Assembly (NCBI GenBank): GCA_011049465.1
Contig: DSBP01000029.1
Coordinates: 1 to 11,132 of the forward strand
Origin: a bacterium
GTDB taxonomy: Bacteria; Oederibacteriota; PGYV01; DSBP01
DNA: 11,132 bases
Reading direction: 5' to 3'
Shown: piece after piece, positions 1 through 6,384 of the stretch
Numbering within the stretch: the first letter of the stretch is position 1
How the letters are laid out: each line of letters begins with the position of its first letter
The notes under the pieces: model-generated
Seen by the model: only the letters and a program-made list of their open reading frames with translations
What the model was told of the DNA's origin: nothing
Databases searched by the model: none
Position numbers and translations under genes: made by a program

Positions 1-18
1 CTTCTGTCCCCGCCATAA

Positions 19-24
19 TATAAT
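19..24 (+). promoter_or_regulatory. candidate -10 box upstream of gmhA
   Basis: A perfect TATAAT lies 22 bp before the gmhA start. The matching -35 box would fall before the first base of the window, so the promoter cannot be confirmed. No gene end is recognisable in bases 1-46. If real, it would drive the LPS precursor operon from a start near base 31, leaving a very short leader. Confidence 0.35.
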
Positions 25-46
25 GGGTTAAAAACAACGGTGGCGT

Positions 47-625
47 ATGCTGGAATACTTCAAGAAATGTGTGGATGAGAGCTGTGTGGTCAAGAAAGAA
101 AGTTTTGAATCTAACCGTGAAAACCTTCAAAAAGCCGCGGAGCTTATTGTTGAAACCCTGCGGCGCGGAAAAAAACTCCTTGTTTTCGGCAATGGCGGGT
201 CAGCCTCTGACGCTCAGCATTTTGTCGCGGAATTTGTGGTCAGGCTCAAGCTTGAGAGAAGGGCATACCCGGCAATAGCCCTTAATACGGACACGGCAAT
301 ACTCACCTCGTGCGGAAATGACTACGGTTATGACAGGGTATTCAGCCGGCAGGTGGAAGCGCTGGCGTGCGAGGGCGATACAATCATCGCCATATCAACG
401 TCGGGAAATTCCCCCAATGTCCTCCTGGCAATTGAGGAGGCACGCCGCAAAAAGGCGCATGTCATGGGCCTGACAGGAGAGAGCGGGGGAAAGCTGGCGG
501 ATAAATGCGATATCCTTATAGGCGCCAAATCAAAAGAGACTATGAGGATTCAGGAGACGCACATTATGTTTCTTCACGTTTTGGCTGATATAGTGGAGCG
601 GACACTTGAAGGGGAAAAGATATGA
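47..625 (+). CDS. gmhA: sedoheptulose 7-phosphate isomerase (GmhA)
   Basis: This cytoplasmic SIS-fold enzyme isomerises sedoheptulose 7-phosphate to D-glycero-D-manno-heptose 7-phosphate, the first step of ADP-heptose synthesis for the LPS inner core. The 192 residues match the family's usual length. Visible motifs are FGNGGSASDAQH (residues 47-58), the phosphate-binding STSGNS (117-122) and RIQETHIMFLH (167-177). His58, Glu62, Gln169 and His177 correspond, with a constant offset of three, to the zinc/active-site residues His61, Glu65, Gln172 and His180 of E. coli GmhA, so the enzyme looks intact. A weak GGTGG ribosome site precedes the ATG. The stop overlaps the next start as ATGA, which implies translational coupling to the heptose kinase. 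DiaA and other SIS proteins are related, but the metal ligands and the neighbours favour GmhA. Confidence 0.95.
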   Translation: MLEYFKKCVDESCVVKKESFESNRENLQKAAELIVETLRRGKKLLVFGNGGSASDAQHFVAEFVVRLKLERRAYPAIALNTDTAILTSCGNDYGYDRVFSRQVEALACEGDTIIAISTSGNSPNVLLAIEEARRKKAHVMGLTGESGGKLADKCDILIGAKSKETMRIQETHIMFLHVLADIVERTLEGEKI

Positions 626-1599
626 AAATCCCGGGCAGGGCAAAACTTTCCCGGCTCATAAGCGGGTTTAAGGGGAAAAAGATACTTGTCATCGGCGACC
701 TTATGGTTGATGACTATATTTGGGGAGACGTGGGAAGGATATCGCCCGAGGCCCCGATTCCTGTGATTGAGGTAAAGAGGGAGGAGTCGAAGCCCGGCGG
801 CGCGGCAAATGTGATGCTGAACCTCATTGAACTCGGGGCAAAGGTCTCGGCTGCCGGCGTTGTGGGAAATGACGCCAACGCGTACAAGCTTCTCAAATAC
901 ATGAAATCAAGGGGCATAGCCACGCAGGCTGTAATAGAGGACCGCAAAAGGCCGACTACCGTAAAAACAAGGGTAATAGCGCACCAGCAGCAGGTTGTCA
1001 GGATAGACAAGGAAAAAAAGATTCCGCTGAGCGCGTCGGTAATTGACAGGCTCGTGGCCGCCGCGGTAAAAGCGGCGAAGCGGGCGGATGCCGTGATTTT
1101 TTCCGATTACAATAAAGGCGTGCTTATGTGGCAGACAGTGGAGGCCGTAACCGCGGCAGCGGCCGGAAAAATAATAACAGTTGACCCCAAGCCGGCAAAT
1201 ATAAAAATATTCAGGAATATTACGCTTATAACCCCGAACAAAAAAGAGGCTGCTGAGGCCGCGGGAATAAAGATACTTGAGGAGGCCGACATAAAGAGGG
1301 CGGCTTCCGCGTTAAAGGCAATGATAAACGCCGAGGCAGTGCTTATTACGAGGGGCGAGGAGGGGATGACGCTTTATGACGGCGAGTCGATAAGGACAAT
1401 ACCCACGCTGGCGCGCGAGGTGTATGATGTGACAGGCGCGGGGGATACGGTAATAAGCGCGGCAACTCTGGCGCTTGCCGCGGGAGGCAGTTTTATTGAG
1501 GCCGCGGCGCTCGCGAATATCGCGGCGGGAATATCGGTGAGGGAAGTGGGCGTGGTTACGGTCAGCCCCGTGCAGCTTAAAAAGGAACTGCCGCAGTGA
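622..1599 (+). CDS. rfaE1: D-glycero-beta-D-manno-heptose-7-phosphate kinase (HldA/RfaE1)
   Basis: This PfkB/ribokinase-family enzyme phosphorylates the GmhA product at C1 to heptose 1,7-bisphosphate using ATP. The 325 residues contain the N-terminal VIGDLMVDDYIWG signature (23-35), a KPGGAANVMLNL substrate-binding glycine pair (58-69), and the C-terminal anion-hole motif DVTGAGDTV (269-277) with the catalytic base expected at Asp275. It corresponds to the N-terminal half of the bifunctional E. coli HldE; here the adenylyltransferase half is a separate gene directly downstream. The start overlaps the gmhA stop by 4 bp, and the stop overlaps the next start by 4 bp (GTGA), so the three heptose genes are probably translated as a coupled set. 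The next step, removal of the 7-phosphate by GmhB, is not encoded in the window. Confidence 0.93.
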   Translation: MKIPGRAKLSRLISGFKGKKILVIGDLMVDDYIWGDVGRISPEAPIPVIEVKREESKPGGAANVMLNLIELGAKVSAAGVVGNDANAYKLLKYMKSRGIATQAVIEDRKRPTTVKTRVIAHQQQVVRIDKEKKIPLSASVIDRLVAAAVKAAKRADAVIFSDYNKGVLMWQTVEAVTAAAAGKIITVDPKPANIKIFRNITLITPNKKEAAEAAGIKILEEADIKRAASALKAMINAEAVLITRGEEGMTLYDGESIRTIPTLAREVYDVTGAGDTVISAATLALAAGGSFIEAAALANIAAGISVREVGVVTVSPVQLKKELPQ

Positions 1600-2090
1600 A
1601 GAACCCCAAAATAATAAGCCCGGGGGCTCAACTTTTGAAAAAAACCGGGGCGCTCAAAAAACAGGGAAAAAAAATTGTCTTTACAAACGGATGCTACGAT
1701 ATCCTTCACGCGGGCCATGTCAGGTTCCTGAATAAGGCAAAAAAAATGGGGGACGTGCTTCTGCTTGCCTTAAACAGCGATGAGTCCGTGCGCAGGATAA
1801 AGGGGCCCAAACGGCCGATTACGCCGCAGGCCGAGCGCGCTGAAATAATGGCCTCGCTCTCGAGCGTGGACATTGTCTCTTTCTTCAGTGAGGATGACCC
1901 GTATAACATAATTAAAAGCGTTGTCCCAGATGTGCTTGTAAAGGGAGGGGACTGGGCAATAGGAAAGATAATAGGCGCGGATATTGTGAGGGCGGCCGGC
2001 GGAAGCGTAAGGAACATCAAGTATGAGAAAGGGATGTCGACCACCAATATCATAGCAAAAGTGCTTAAGGTTTACGGGGGCGCAAAATGA
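1596..2090 (+). CDS. rfaE2: D-glycero-beta-D-manno-heptose 1-phosphate adenylyltransferase (HldC/RfaE2)
   Basis: This nucleotidyltransferase transfers AMP from ATP to heptose 1-phosphate, giving ADP-D-glycero-D-manno-heptose. The 164 residues hold the cytidylyltransferase-like signature FTNGCYDILHAGH (29-41), with the HxGH nucleotide-binding motif at His38-His41. The C-terminal GMSTTNIIAKVL segment (146-157) corresponds to the ISTT-type motif of the family. The length matches the C-terminal domain of HldE. The start is a GTG inside the upstream stop region (GTGA), and no better start lies just downstream. The stop overlaps the kdsB start by 4 bp (ATGA). Being separate from the kinase is common outside the enterobacteria and is not by itself a gene break. 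The epimerase HldD that would finish the pathway is not in view. Confidence 0.93.
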   Translation: MKNPKIISPGAQLLKKTGALKKQGKKIVFTNGCYDILHAGHVRFLNKAKKMGDVLLLALNSDESVRRIKGPKRPITPQAERAEIMASLSSVDIVSFFSEDDPYNIIKSVVPDVLVKGGDWAIGKIIGADIVRAAGGSVRNIKYEKGMSTTNIIAKVLKVYGGAK

Positions 2091-2818
2091 ATATAATTGG
2101 AGTCATACCGGCCAGGCTCAAGTCCACGAGGCTTAAGGAAAAGATGCTGGCAAGGGTAAGCGGAAAAACCCTTGTAGAGCATGTTTACTCAAACGCGCTG
2201 AAATCAAAGATGATAAGGAAGCTCTATGTGGCGACGGACAGCGCGGCGGTTAAGAAGGTAATTGAGAAGGCGGGCGGCAGGGCTGTCATGACCCCGAAAA
2301 CCTGCGGCTCGGGCACGGAAAGGATAAGGGAGGCGCTGAAGACAATAGGGGGAAACATCAACGACATAATAGTAAACATACAGGGCGACGAACCCCTGCT
2401 CGAGCCCGCGAATATTGACAACGCGATACGCGCCCTCATAAAGGAGCGGGAATGCGACTCCTCGACGCTCGCGTCCCGAATAGGGGATGAGAAAGAGTTT
2501 AAGGACCCGTCAACAGTAAAGGTTGTGACGGACGCGTCAGGGTGCGCCATCTATTTTTCAAGGGCCATGATACCCTTTCCCCGCGACGGAAAAAACGTAA
2601 ACGGTGCCGCGTTAAAGCACATAGGGCTTTACGCTTACAGGCGGCACGTCCTTGACAGGTGGCTCAGGATGAAGTCCGTTTATGAGCCGTATGAAAAGCT
2701 TGAGCAGCTCAGGATGGTTGAAAACGGATGCAGGATAAAGGTTGTAATATGCAAAAGCAGGTCAATGGGGATAGACACTCCAAAGGACCTGAAAAGGCTG
2801 AAACAGCTCCTGAAATAA
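2087..2818 (+). CDS. kdsB: 3-deoxy-manno-octulosonate cytidylyltransferase (CMP-KDO synthetase)
   Basis: KdsB activates KDO with CTP to CMP-KDO, the donor used by the KDO transferase on lipid A. The 243 residues show the family pattern in order: PARLKSTRLKEK near the N terminus (residues 8-19), SGTERI (75-80), VNIQGDEPLLEP (96-107), SRAMIPFPRD in the middle, then HIGLYAYRR, LEQLR and GIDTPKDL (228-235). Asp101 and Asp230 match the two magnesium-binding aspartates of the E. coli enzyme (Asp100 and Asp235). It overlaps rfaE2 by 4 bp. Its CTP would come from the product of the next gene, pyrG. After this gene the tight overlaps stop and a 136-bp gap with a hairpin follows. Confidence 0.95.
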   Translation: MNIIGVIPARLKSTRLKEKMLARVSGKTLVEHVYSNALKSKMIRKLYVATDSAAVKKVIEKAGGRAVMTPKTCGSGTERIREALKTIGGNINDIIVNIQGDEPLLEPANIDNAIRALIKERECDSSTLASRIGDEKEFKDPSTVKVVTDASGCAIYFSRAMIPFPRDGKNVNGAALKHIGLYAYRRHVLDRWLRMKSVYEPYEKLEQLRMVENGCRIKVVICKSRSMGIDTPKDLKRLKQLLK

Positions 2819-2877
2819 AACAGAGGTTTTATGTTCATGCCGGCGTTGAAGTAAAAGGGAACGGCCTGAAAAACCCG

Positions 2878-2905
2878 CGTGGCGCGCAACGGCTTGCGCG
2901 CCGCG
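2878..2905 (+). repeat. GC-rich perfect hairpin between kdsB and pyrG
   Basis: Bases 2881-2889 (GGCGCGCAA) and 2894-2902 (TTGCGCGCC) form a perfect 9-bp stem around a 4-base CGGC loop. One G-U pair and two more pairs extend it to 12 bp (2878-2905). No T-run follows, so it does not look like an ordinary intrinsic terminator. It lies 49 bp before the pyrG start in the only sizeable gap of the LPS operon. It may be an mRNA-stability or attenuation element, a protein-binding palindrome, or a dispersed repeat; the sequence alone cannot tell these apart. Confidence 0.7.
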
Positions 2906-2954
2906 GATACGGGCGGCCGAATTTCCCGGCATGGGACAAAACAAGAGGTGCTTA

Positions 2955-4577
2955 ATGGACAGGAAATACATTATCGTGACCGGCGGAGTGGTCTCCTCGC
3001 TCGGCAAGGGTATAGCGGCATCCTCAATAGGCGCGCTTCTTGAGGCGCGCGGCATAAAAGTCACAATGCAGAAACTTGACCCCTACATAAATGTCGACCC
3101 CGGGACAATGAACCCTTACCAGCACGGTGAGGTCTTTGTGACCGAGGACGGAGCGGAGACAGACCTTGACCTCGGCCATTACGAGAGGTTTACAAGCGCT
3201 TCCCTGTCGGCCGTTAATAACTTCACGACGGGAAAAATTTACAGGTCCATAATAGAAAAAGAGCGAAGGGGCGAGTACCTGGGCAAGACGGTCCAGGTTG
3301 TGCCGCATGTGACAAATGAGATTAAGAACAGGATAAAAGCCGCCGCGAGGCAGAAGAACACGGACGTTATTATTGTTGAGATAGGCGGCACCGTGGGAGA
3401 CATCGAGTCCCTGCCTTTTCTTGAAGCCGCGAGGCAGCTGCGCCAGGATGTCGGCGCGGAAAACATCCTTTACGCGCATCTCACCCTTGTTCCCTACATA
3501 AAGGCAGCCGGCGAGATAAAGACAAAGCCCACACAGCACAGCGTCAGCACGCTGCGCTCCATAGGCATACAGCCCGACCTGCTCATCTGCAGGACAGAGG
3601 TGAAGATTTCAAAGGCTGAGAGGGAGAAGATCTCCCTTTTCTGCAATGTTGAGGAGCGCGCGGTTATCCAGGCGCTTGATGTCTCTTCCATATACGAGGT
3701 TCCCGGAATGCTCGGCAGGCAGGGCATTGAGGATATAATAATAGAAAAGCTTGGGCTGAAGGCCCTGAAAAAAGGGGCGGATAAATGGAAAAAGATTGTG
3801 GACAGGATAAAAAACCCGGCAACGAGGGTGAAGATATCCGTTGTGGGCAAGTATATTGAGGTTCAGGACGCCTACAAGTCCATCAAGGAAGCGGTTCAGC
3901 ACGGCGGCATAGCCAACAACTGCGGCATTGATTTCAACTGGATTGACTCGGAGACGCTTGAGCGCAAAGGCGCGGCAAATGAGGCGCTTAAAGGAAGCGC
4001 CGGAATACTCGTGCCGGGCGGATTCGGCCTGCGCGGGCTTGAAGGCAAGATAAACGCTATAAGATACGCGAGGGAGAACAGGGTGCCGTACCTGGGCATC
4101 TGCCTCGGAATGCAGTCCGCGGTAATTGAGTTCGCGCGGAACGTGATGAAACTGAAGGGCGCGAGCTCGACTGAGTTTGACAGGGAAACCCAGCATCCTG
4201 TCATAGCGCTTCTCGAGGAGCAAAAGAGCGTGAAAAACATGGGCGGCACAATGCGGCTCGGCGCGTATCCGTGCAGGATAACTCCGGGCACAAACGCTTA
4301 CGCCGCTTACAGGGAAAAGGTTATTTTTGAGAGGCACAGGCACAGGTATGAGTTTAACAACGCCTACAGGGAGGGCTTTGAGGCAAAGGGCATGGTTATT
4401 TCCGGCGTGTCGCCGGGCGGCGCGCTTGTTGAGATGATTGAGCTTAAAAACCACCCGTGGTTTACGGCTGTCCAGTTTCATCCCGAATTTAAAAGCAAGC
4501 CGATGCTGCCGCACCCGCTTTTTAAGGGGTTCATAGCGGCTGCGCTGAAAAACAAAAGGAGGGGCAGAAAAAAATGA
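2955..4577 (+). CDS. pyrG: CTP synthase (glutamine hydrolysing)
   Basis: PyrG aminates UTP to CTP using ATP and glutamine. The 540 residues are normal for the family. The synthetase domain carries the P-loop GGVVSSLGKGI (10-20), GHYERFT (74-80), EIGGTVGDIESLPFLEA (142-158) and KTKPTQHSV (189-197). The class I glutamine amidotransferase domain has the oxyanion region LVPGGFGLRG (352-361), the nucleophile Cys383 in LGICLGMQ, and the His509/Glu511 pair in VQFHPEF. I chose the ATG at 2955 because an AAGAGGTG ribosome site sits just before it and the protein then starts at the canonical MDRKYIIVTGG; an ATG at 2931 would add eight unsupported residues. Lying between kdsB and kdsA, it supplies the CTP that KdsB consumes. 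Its stop overlaps the next small gene as ATGA. Confidence 0.97.
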   Translation: MDRKYIIVTGGVVSSLGKGIAASSIGALLEARGIKVTMQKLDPYINVDPGTMNPYQHGEVFVTEDGAETDLDLGHYERFTSASLSAVNNFTTGKIYRSIIEKERRGEYLGKTVQVVPHVTNEIKNRIKAAARQKNTDVIIVEIGGTVGDIESLPFLEAARQLRQDVGAENILYAHLTLVPYIKAAGEIKTKPTQHSVSTLRSIGIQPDLLICRTEVKISKAEREKISLFCNVEERAVIQALDVSSIYEVPGMLGRQGIEDIIIEKLGLKALKKGADKWKKIVDRIKNPATRVKISVVGKYIEVQDAYKSIKEAVQHGGIANNCGIDFNWIDSETLERKGAANEALKGSAGILVPGGFGLRGLEGKINAIRYARENRVPYLGICLGMQSAVIEFARNVMKLKGASSTEFDRETQHPVIALLEEQKSVKNMGGTMRLGAYPCRITPGTNAYAAYREKVIFERHRHRYEFNNAYREGFEAKGMVISGVSPGGALVEMIELKNHPWFTAVQFHPEFKSKPMLPHPLFKGFIAAALKNKRRGRKK

Positions 4578-4798
4578 CAGAGATGCCGGGAAAGGGGCTC
4601 GAAGAGGATATTTTAAAATTCATGCAGACAAAGCACAAGTCCGCGCAGGCGAAATACAACGCCATCCAGGCGCTGGCTAAAAAATACAACATGCCGCTTG
4701 AGAAACTTATAAAAAACATAATAACAGGATGGGTGAATGATGACAGGGAAAAGAGGTTCAGCTCGAAAAACAGCAAAGGCACGGGAAAAATCCTCTGA
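4574..4798 (+). CDS. small hypothetical protein between pyrG and kdsA
   Basis: I do not recognise this 74-residue protein. It is highly charged, Lys-rich and Met-containing. A predicted helical core covers about residues 7-53, with the phrase KYNAIQALAKKYNMPLEKL near the middle, and the tail is rich in Lys and Ser. It has no membrane segment, signal peptide or cysteine. Support for real translation comes from a strong GGAGGGG ribosome site at 4558-4564 and a 4-bp ATGA overlap with the pyrG stop. Its 3' end overlaps kdsA by 62 bp in another frame. It could be a small regulator or partner of an operon enzyme, or simply a translated spacer that keeps ribosomes running from pyrG into kdsA. Confidence 0.65.
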   Translation: MTEMPGKGLEEDILKFMQTKHKSAQAKYNAIQALAKKYNMPLEKLIKNIITGWVNDDREKRFSSKNSKGTGKIL

Positions 4799-5582
4799 TA
4801 ATATTTTTAAGGGTTTCTTTTTCATAGGCGGCCCCTGCGTAATAGAGGATGAAAAGACGGTAATGCATACCGCGGAAAAGCTGAAGGAGATAACCTCTTT
4901 TTTAAGCGTTCCTTTTGTTTTTAAGGCGTCATACGACAAGGCAAACAGGAGCTCGTCGAAAAGCTACCGGGGCGCGGGGCTGGCGCAGGGGCTTAAAATA
5001 CTCGAAAAGGTAAAGAGGAAGTTTAAGGTGCCCGTCCTGACGGATGTTCACAGCGCGCAAGAGGCGAAAGAAGCGGGCAGAACGGCTGACATAATACAGA
5101 TACCCGCGTTTTTATGCAGGCAGACCGACATACTCGCGGCCGCGGCAAAGACAGGCAGGATGGTGAATGTAAAAAAAGGGCAGTTTTTATCGCCGTATGA
5201 GGTTAAAAATATCATCGAGAAACTGACCAGCGCCGGAAACAACAGGATACTGCTGACAGAGAGGGGTTTTTCTTTCGGATACAACAACCTTGTTGTTGAC
5301 ATGAAGTCCATAGCCATAATGAAAAAAACCGGGTATCCGGTCATAATTGACGCCACCCACGCGGTTCAGAAGCCGGGCGGCGCGGGCGACAGGAGCGGTG
5401 GAGAGAGGGAGTTTGTTGAGGCAATAGCAAAGGGAGCGGTTGCGGCCGGCGCGAACGGGCTGTTTCTTGAGGTGCATCCTGACCCCAAAAACGCGCTCTC
5501 CGACAAAGAGACGCAATACCCGCTTGATTCGGTGATGACGCTGCTGTATAAGGTGAAGGAAGTGTATGAGGCGGTTAATTAA
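4737..5582 (+). CDS. kdsA: 3-deoxy-D-manno-octulosonate 8-phosphate synthase, metal-dependent type
   Basis: KdsA condenses arabinose 5-phosphate with phosphoenolpyruvate to KDO 8-phosphate. The 281 residues form the expected TIM-barrel pattern: FIGGPCVIE (29-37), VFKASYDKANRSS (61-73), TDVHSAQEA (102-110), IQIPAFLCRQTD (120-131), VNVKKGQFLSP (143-153), LTERGFSFGYNNLVVDM (173-189) and IIDATHAVQKPGG (203-215). Cys34, His208, Glu245 and Asp256 match the four metal ligands of the Aquifex enzyme (Cys11, His185, Glu222, Asp233); the E. coli enzyme has Asn in place of that Cys and needs no metal. This is therefore the metal-dependent class. ATG codons at 4737 and 4740 follow AGGATGGG. No later in-frame ATG, GTG or TTG occurs before the conserved core, so the basic N-terminal extension of about 22 residues and the 62-bp overlap with the upstream gene look real. 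Confidence 0.95.
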   Translation: MMTGKRGSARKTAKAREKSSDNIFKGFFFIGGPCVIEDEKTVMHTAEKLKEITSFLSVPFVFKASYDKANRSSSKSYRGAGLAQGLKILEKVKRKFKVPVLTDVHSAQEAKEAGRTADIIQIPAFLCRQTDILAAAAKTGRMVNVKKGQFLSPYEVKNIIEKLTSAGNNRILLTERGFSFGYNNLVVDMKSIAIMKKTGYPVIIDATHAVQKPGGAGDRSGGEREFVEAIAKGAVAAGANGLFLEVHPDPKNALSDKETQYPLDSVMTLLYKVKEVYEAVN

Positions 5583-5593
5583 AACAAATTCAA

Positions 5594-5622
5594 TTTATAT
5601 TGGATATTTGATATTTTATAAT
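5594..5622 (+). promoter_or_regulatory. candidate sigma70-type promoter for the rnhA unit
   Basis: TTTATA (5594-5599, 4 of 6 matches to TTGACA) and a perfect TATAAT (5617-5622) are separated by 17 bp. They sit in a markedly AT-rich patch immediately after kdsA. The predicted transcript would start near 5629 and carry the compound inverted repeat at 5649-5684 in its leader of about 180 bases. No clear terminator for the upstream operon was found, so read-through from kdsA is also possible. Confidence 0.4.
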
Positions 5623-5648
5623 TAAGACGAAGCCGAAGGGGTGTTTTT

Positions 5649-5684
5649 CCCTCTCTCCTTGCAGGGAGAGAGCCGGAGAGAGGG
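5649..5684. repeat. compound inverted repeat with two alternative stems
   Basis: The left arm CCCTCTCTCC (5649-5658) can pair in two ways. Its last eight bases match GGAGAGAG at 5665-5672 across a 6-base loop (TTGCAG), giving an 8-bp stem. Alternatively all ten bases match GGAGAGAGGG at 5675-5684, giving a 10-bp stem. The two pairings exclude each other. The look is that of short CCCTCTCC/GGAGAGGG palindromes that are scattered between genes in many bacterial genomes; that similarity is from memory and inference. It has no downstream T-run on either strand, so it is not a simple terminator. Confidence 0.7.
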
Positions 5685-5760
5685 TGCTGTCGTGGAGTCG
5701 ATTTAAGAGGGTGAGTGTTTGACCGGCGGTTAACAGGAATCACGAATTATCTTTATGTTG

Positions 5761-5784
5761 AATGGAAATATAAATGGAAATGTA
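5761..5784. repeat. 12-bp tandem duplication
   Basis: AATGGAAATATA at 5761-5772 is followed directly by AATGGAAATGTA at 5773-5784, which differs at one base. It lies 11 bases before the rnhA ribosome site. No function is evident; replication slippage in an AT-rich leader would explain it. Confidence 0.6.
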
Positions 5785-5807
5785 AATTGTCTTTAAGGAG
5801 TTTATTG

Positions 5808-6218
5808 ATGAAACCGCACTACACAGCATACATAGACGGCGCGAGCAGCGGCAATCCCGGGGACGCGGGTATCGGCATAGTTGTATACCGCGGGGATGAG
5901 GCTGTCTTAAGCATATCCAAATACATAGGGAAGCAGACCAATAATTACGCGGAGTACACTGCGCTGCTCACCCTTATAGAGGCGCTGAAAAAACACGGCG
6001 TAAAAGAGGCAAAGGTCTATTCTGATTCCGAACTTGTGGTGAGGCAGCTCTCGGGCGTATAGAAGATTAAAAATGAGGCGTTGAAAATCCTCGCCTCCAG
6101 GATACAGGCCGAGCGGAAGACAATAAAGCTTGATATCGCGCATGTGCCGAGGGAGCAAAACAAAGAGGCGGATAAGCTTGCGAAAGCCGCGAGCGTGAGG
6201 GCGGGCGGAAATGTTTGA
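5808..6218 (+). pseudogene. rnhA: ribonuclease HI interrupted by one in-frame amber codon
   Basis: RNase HI cleaves the RNA strand of RNA-DNA hybrids. From the ATG at 5808 (AAGGAG ribosome site, 7-base spacing) the frame reads YIDGASSGNPGDAGIG, NNYAEYTALL and VYSDSELVVRQLSGV, with catalytic Asp10, Glu49 and Asp73. Codon 85 is then TAG (6060-6062). The same frame continues with KIKNEALK, AHVPREQNKEADKLA and ends at TGA 6216-6218. The fourth catalytic residue, Asp122, and the active-site His112 lie beyond the TAG. RNase HI proteins of this type usually have Tyr at the amber position (G-x-Y/W-K-x-K-N), and TAT or TAC to TAG is a single change. Without suppression the 84-residue product should be inactive. 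The sequence after the TAG shows no further damage, which suggests a recent mutation, a sequencing error or genuine read-through. Confidence 0.85.
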
Positions 6219-6384
6219 GATGCTGGCGGTCTTCTTTCTTGTTATCCTGGGGTTCACGGTATTTGCCGCAATAAAATACGGGTTCAACATAATATTCATA
6301 TACATACTTCTATTTTCGTTGATAGTTGTCGTATGGGCCATAGCCGCGATAGTGACCGGAAAAAGAGACAATGACAGGGATTAA
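6211..6384 (+). CDS. small two-helix membrane protein
   Basis: This 57-codon frame starts with ATGTTTGA, overlapping the TGA that ends the rnhA frame by 8 bp, and it overlaps the tldD start by 14 bp. The protein begins MFEMLAVFF. It has two hydrophobic stretches, about residues 4-21 and 26-48, joined by a short KYGFN turn, and a charged C-terminal tail (GKRDNDRD). The hydrophobic pattern with a charged end and the overlaps at both sides argue for a translated membrane protein rather than chance. I recognise no family. If both ends face the same side, the charged tail is probably cytoplasmic. It has only a purine-rich stretch rather than a clean ribosome site, so its translation may depend on ribosomes finishing rnhA, which the amber codon would disturb. 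Confidence 0.6.
   Translation: MFEMLAVFFLVILGFTVFAAIKYGFNIIFIYILLFSLIVVVWAIAAIVTGKRDNDRD

Larger units (their letters stand above)
5583..5807. other. non-coding stretch between kdsA and rnhA
   Basis: This 225-bp stretch holds no credible gene. It changes abruptly from AT-rich (about 5583-5625) to a pyrimidine/purine-biased palindromic block (5649-5684), then to mixed sequence and an AT-rich tandem repeat (5761-5784). It ends in a strong AAGGAG ribosome site at 5795-5800, 7 bases before the rnhA ATG. An open frame from 5715 runs into rnhA, but its first 31 codons resemble no RNase HI N terminus. Confidence 0.6.

Noticed and set aside
2728..2955. 75-codon + strand frame across the kdsB end and the pyrG gap
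   Set aside because: It starts inside conserved kdsB coding sequence, has no ribosome site, and its latter part is the translation of the GC-rich hairpin.
3031..3054. GCGCGC inverted repeat near the pyrG start
   Set aside because: It falls in conserved coding sequence (AllexARG region) and is explained by the codons used there.
3609..4514. 301-codon open frame on the - strand opposite pyrG
   Set aside because: It lies wholly antisense to a strongly conserved gene, shows no motifs, and is rich in Arg, Leu and Val as expected for a GC-biased shadow frame.
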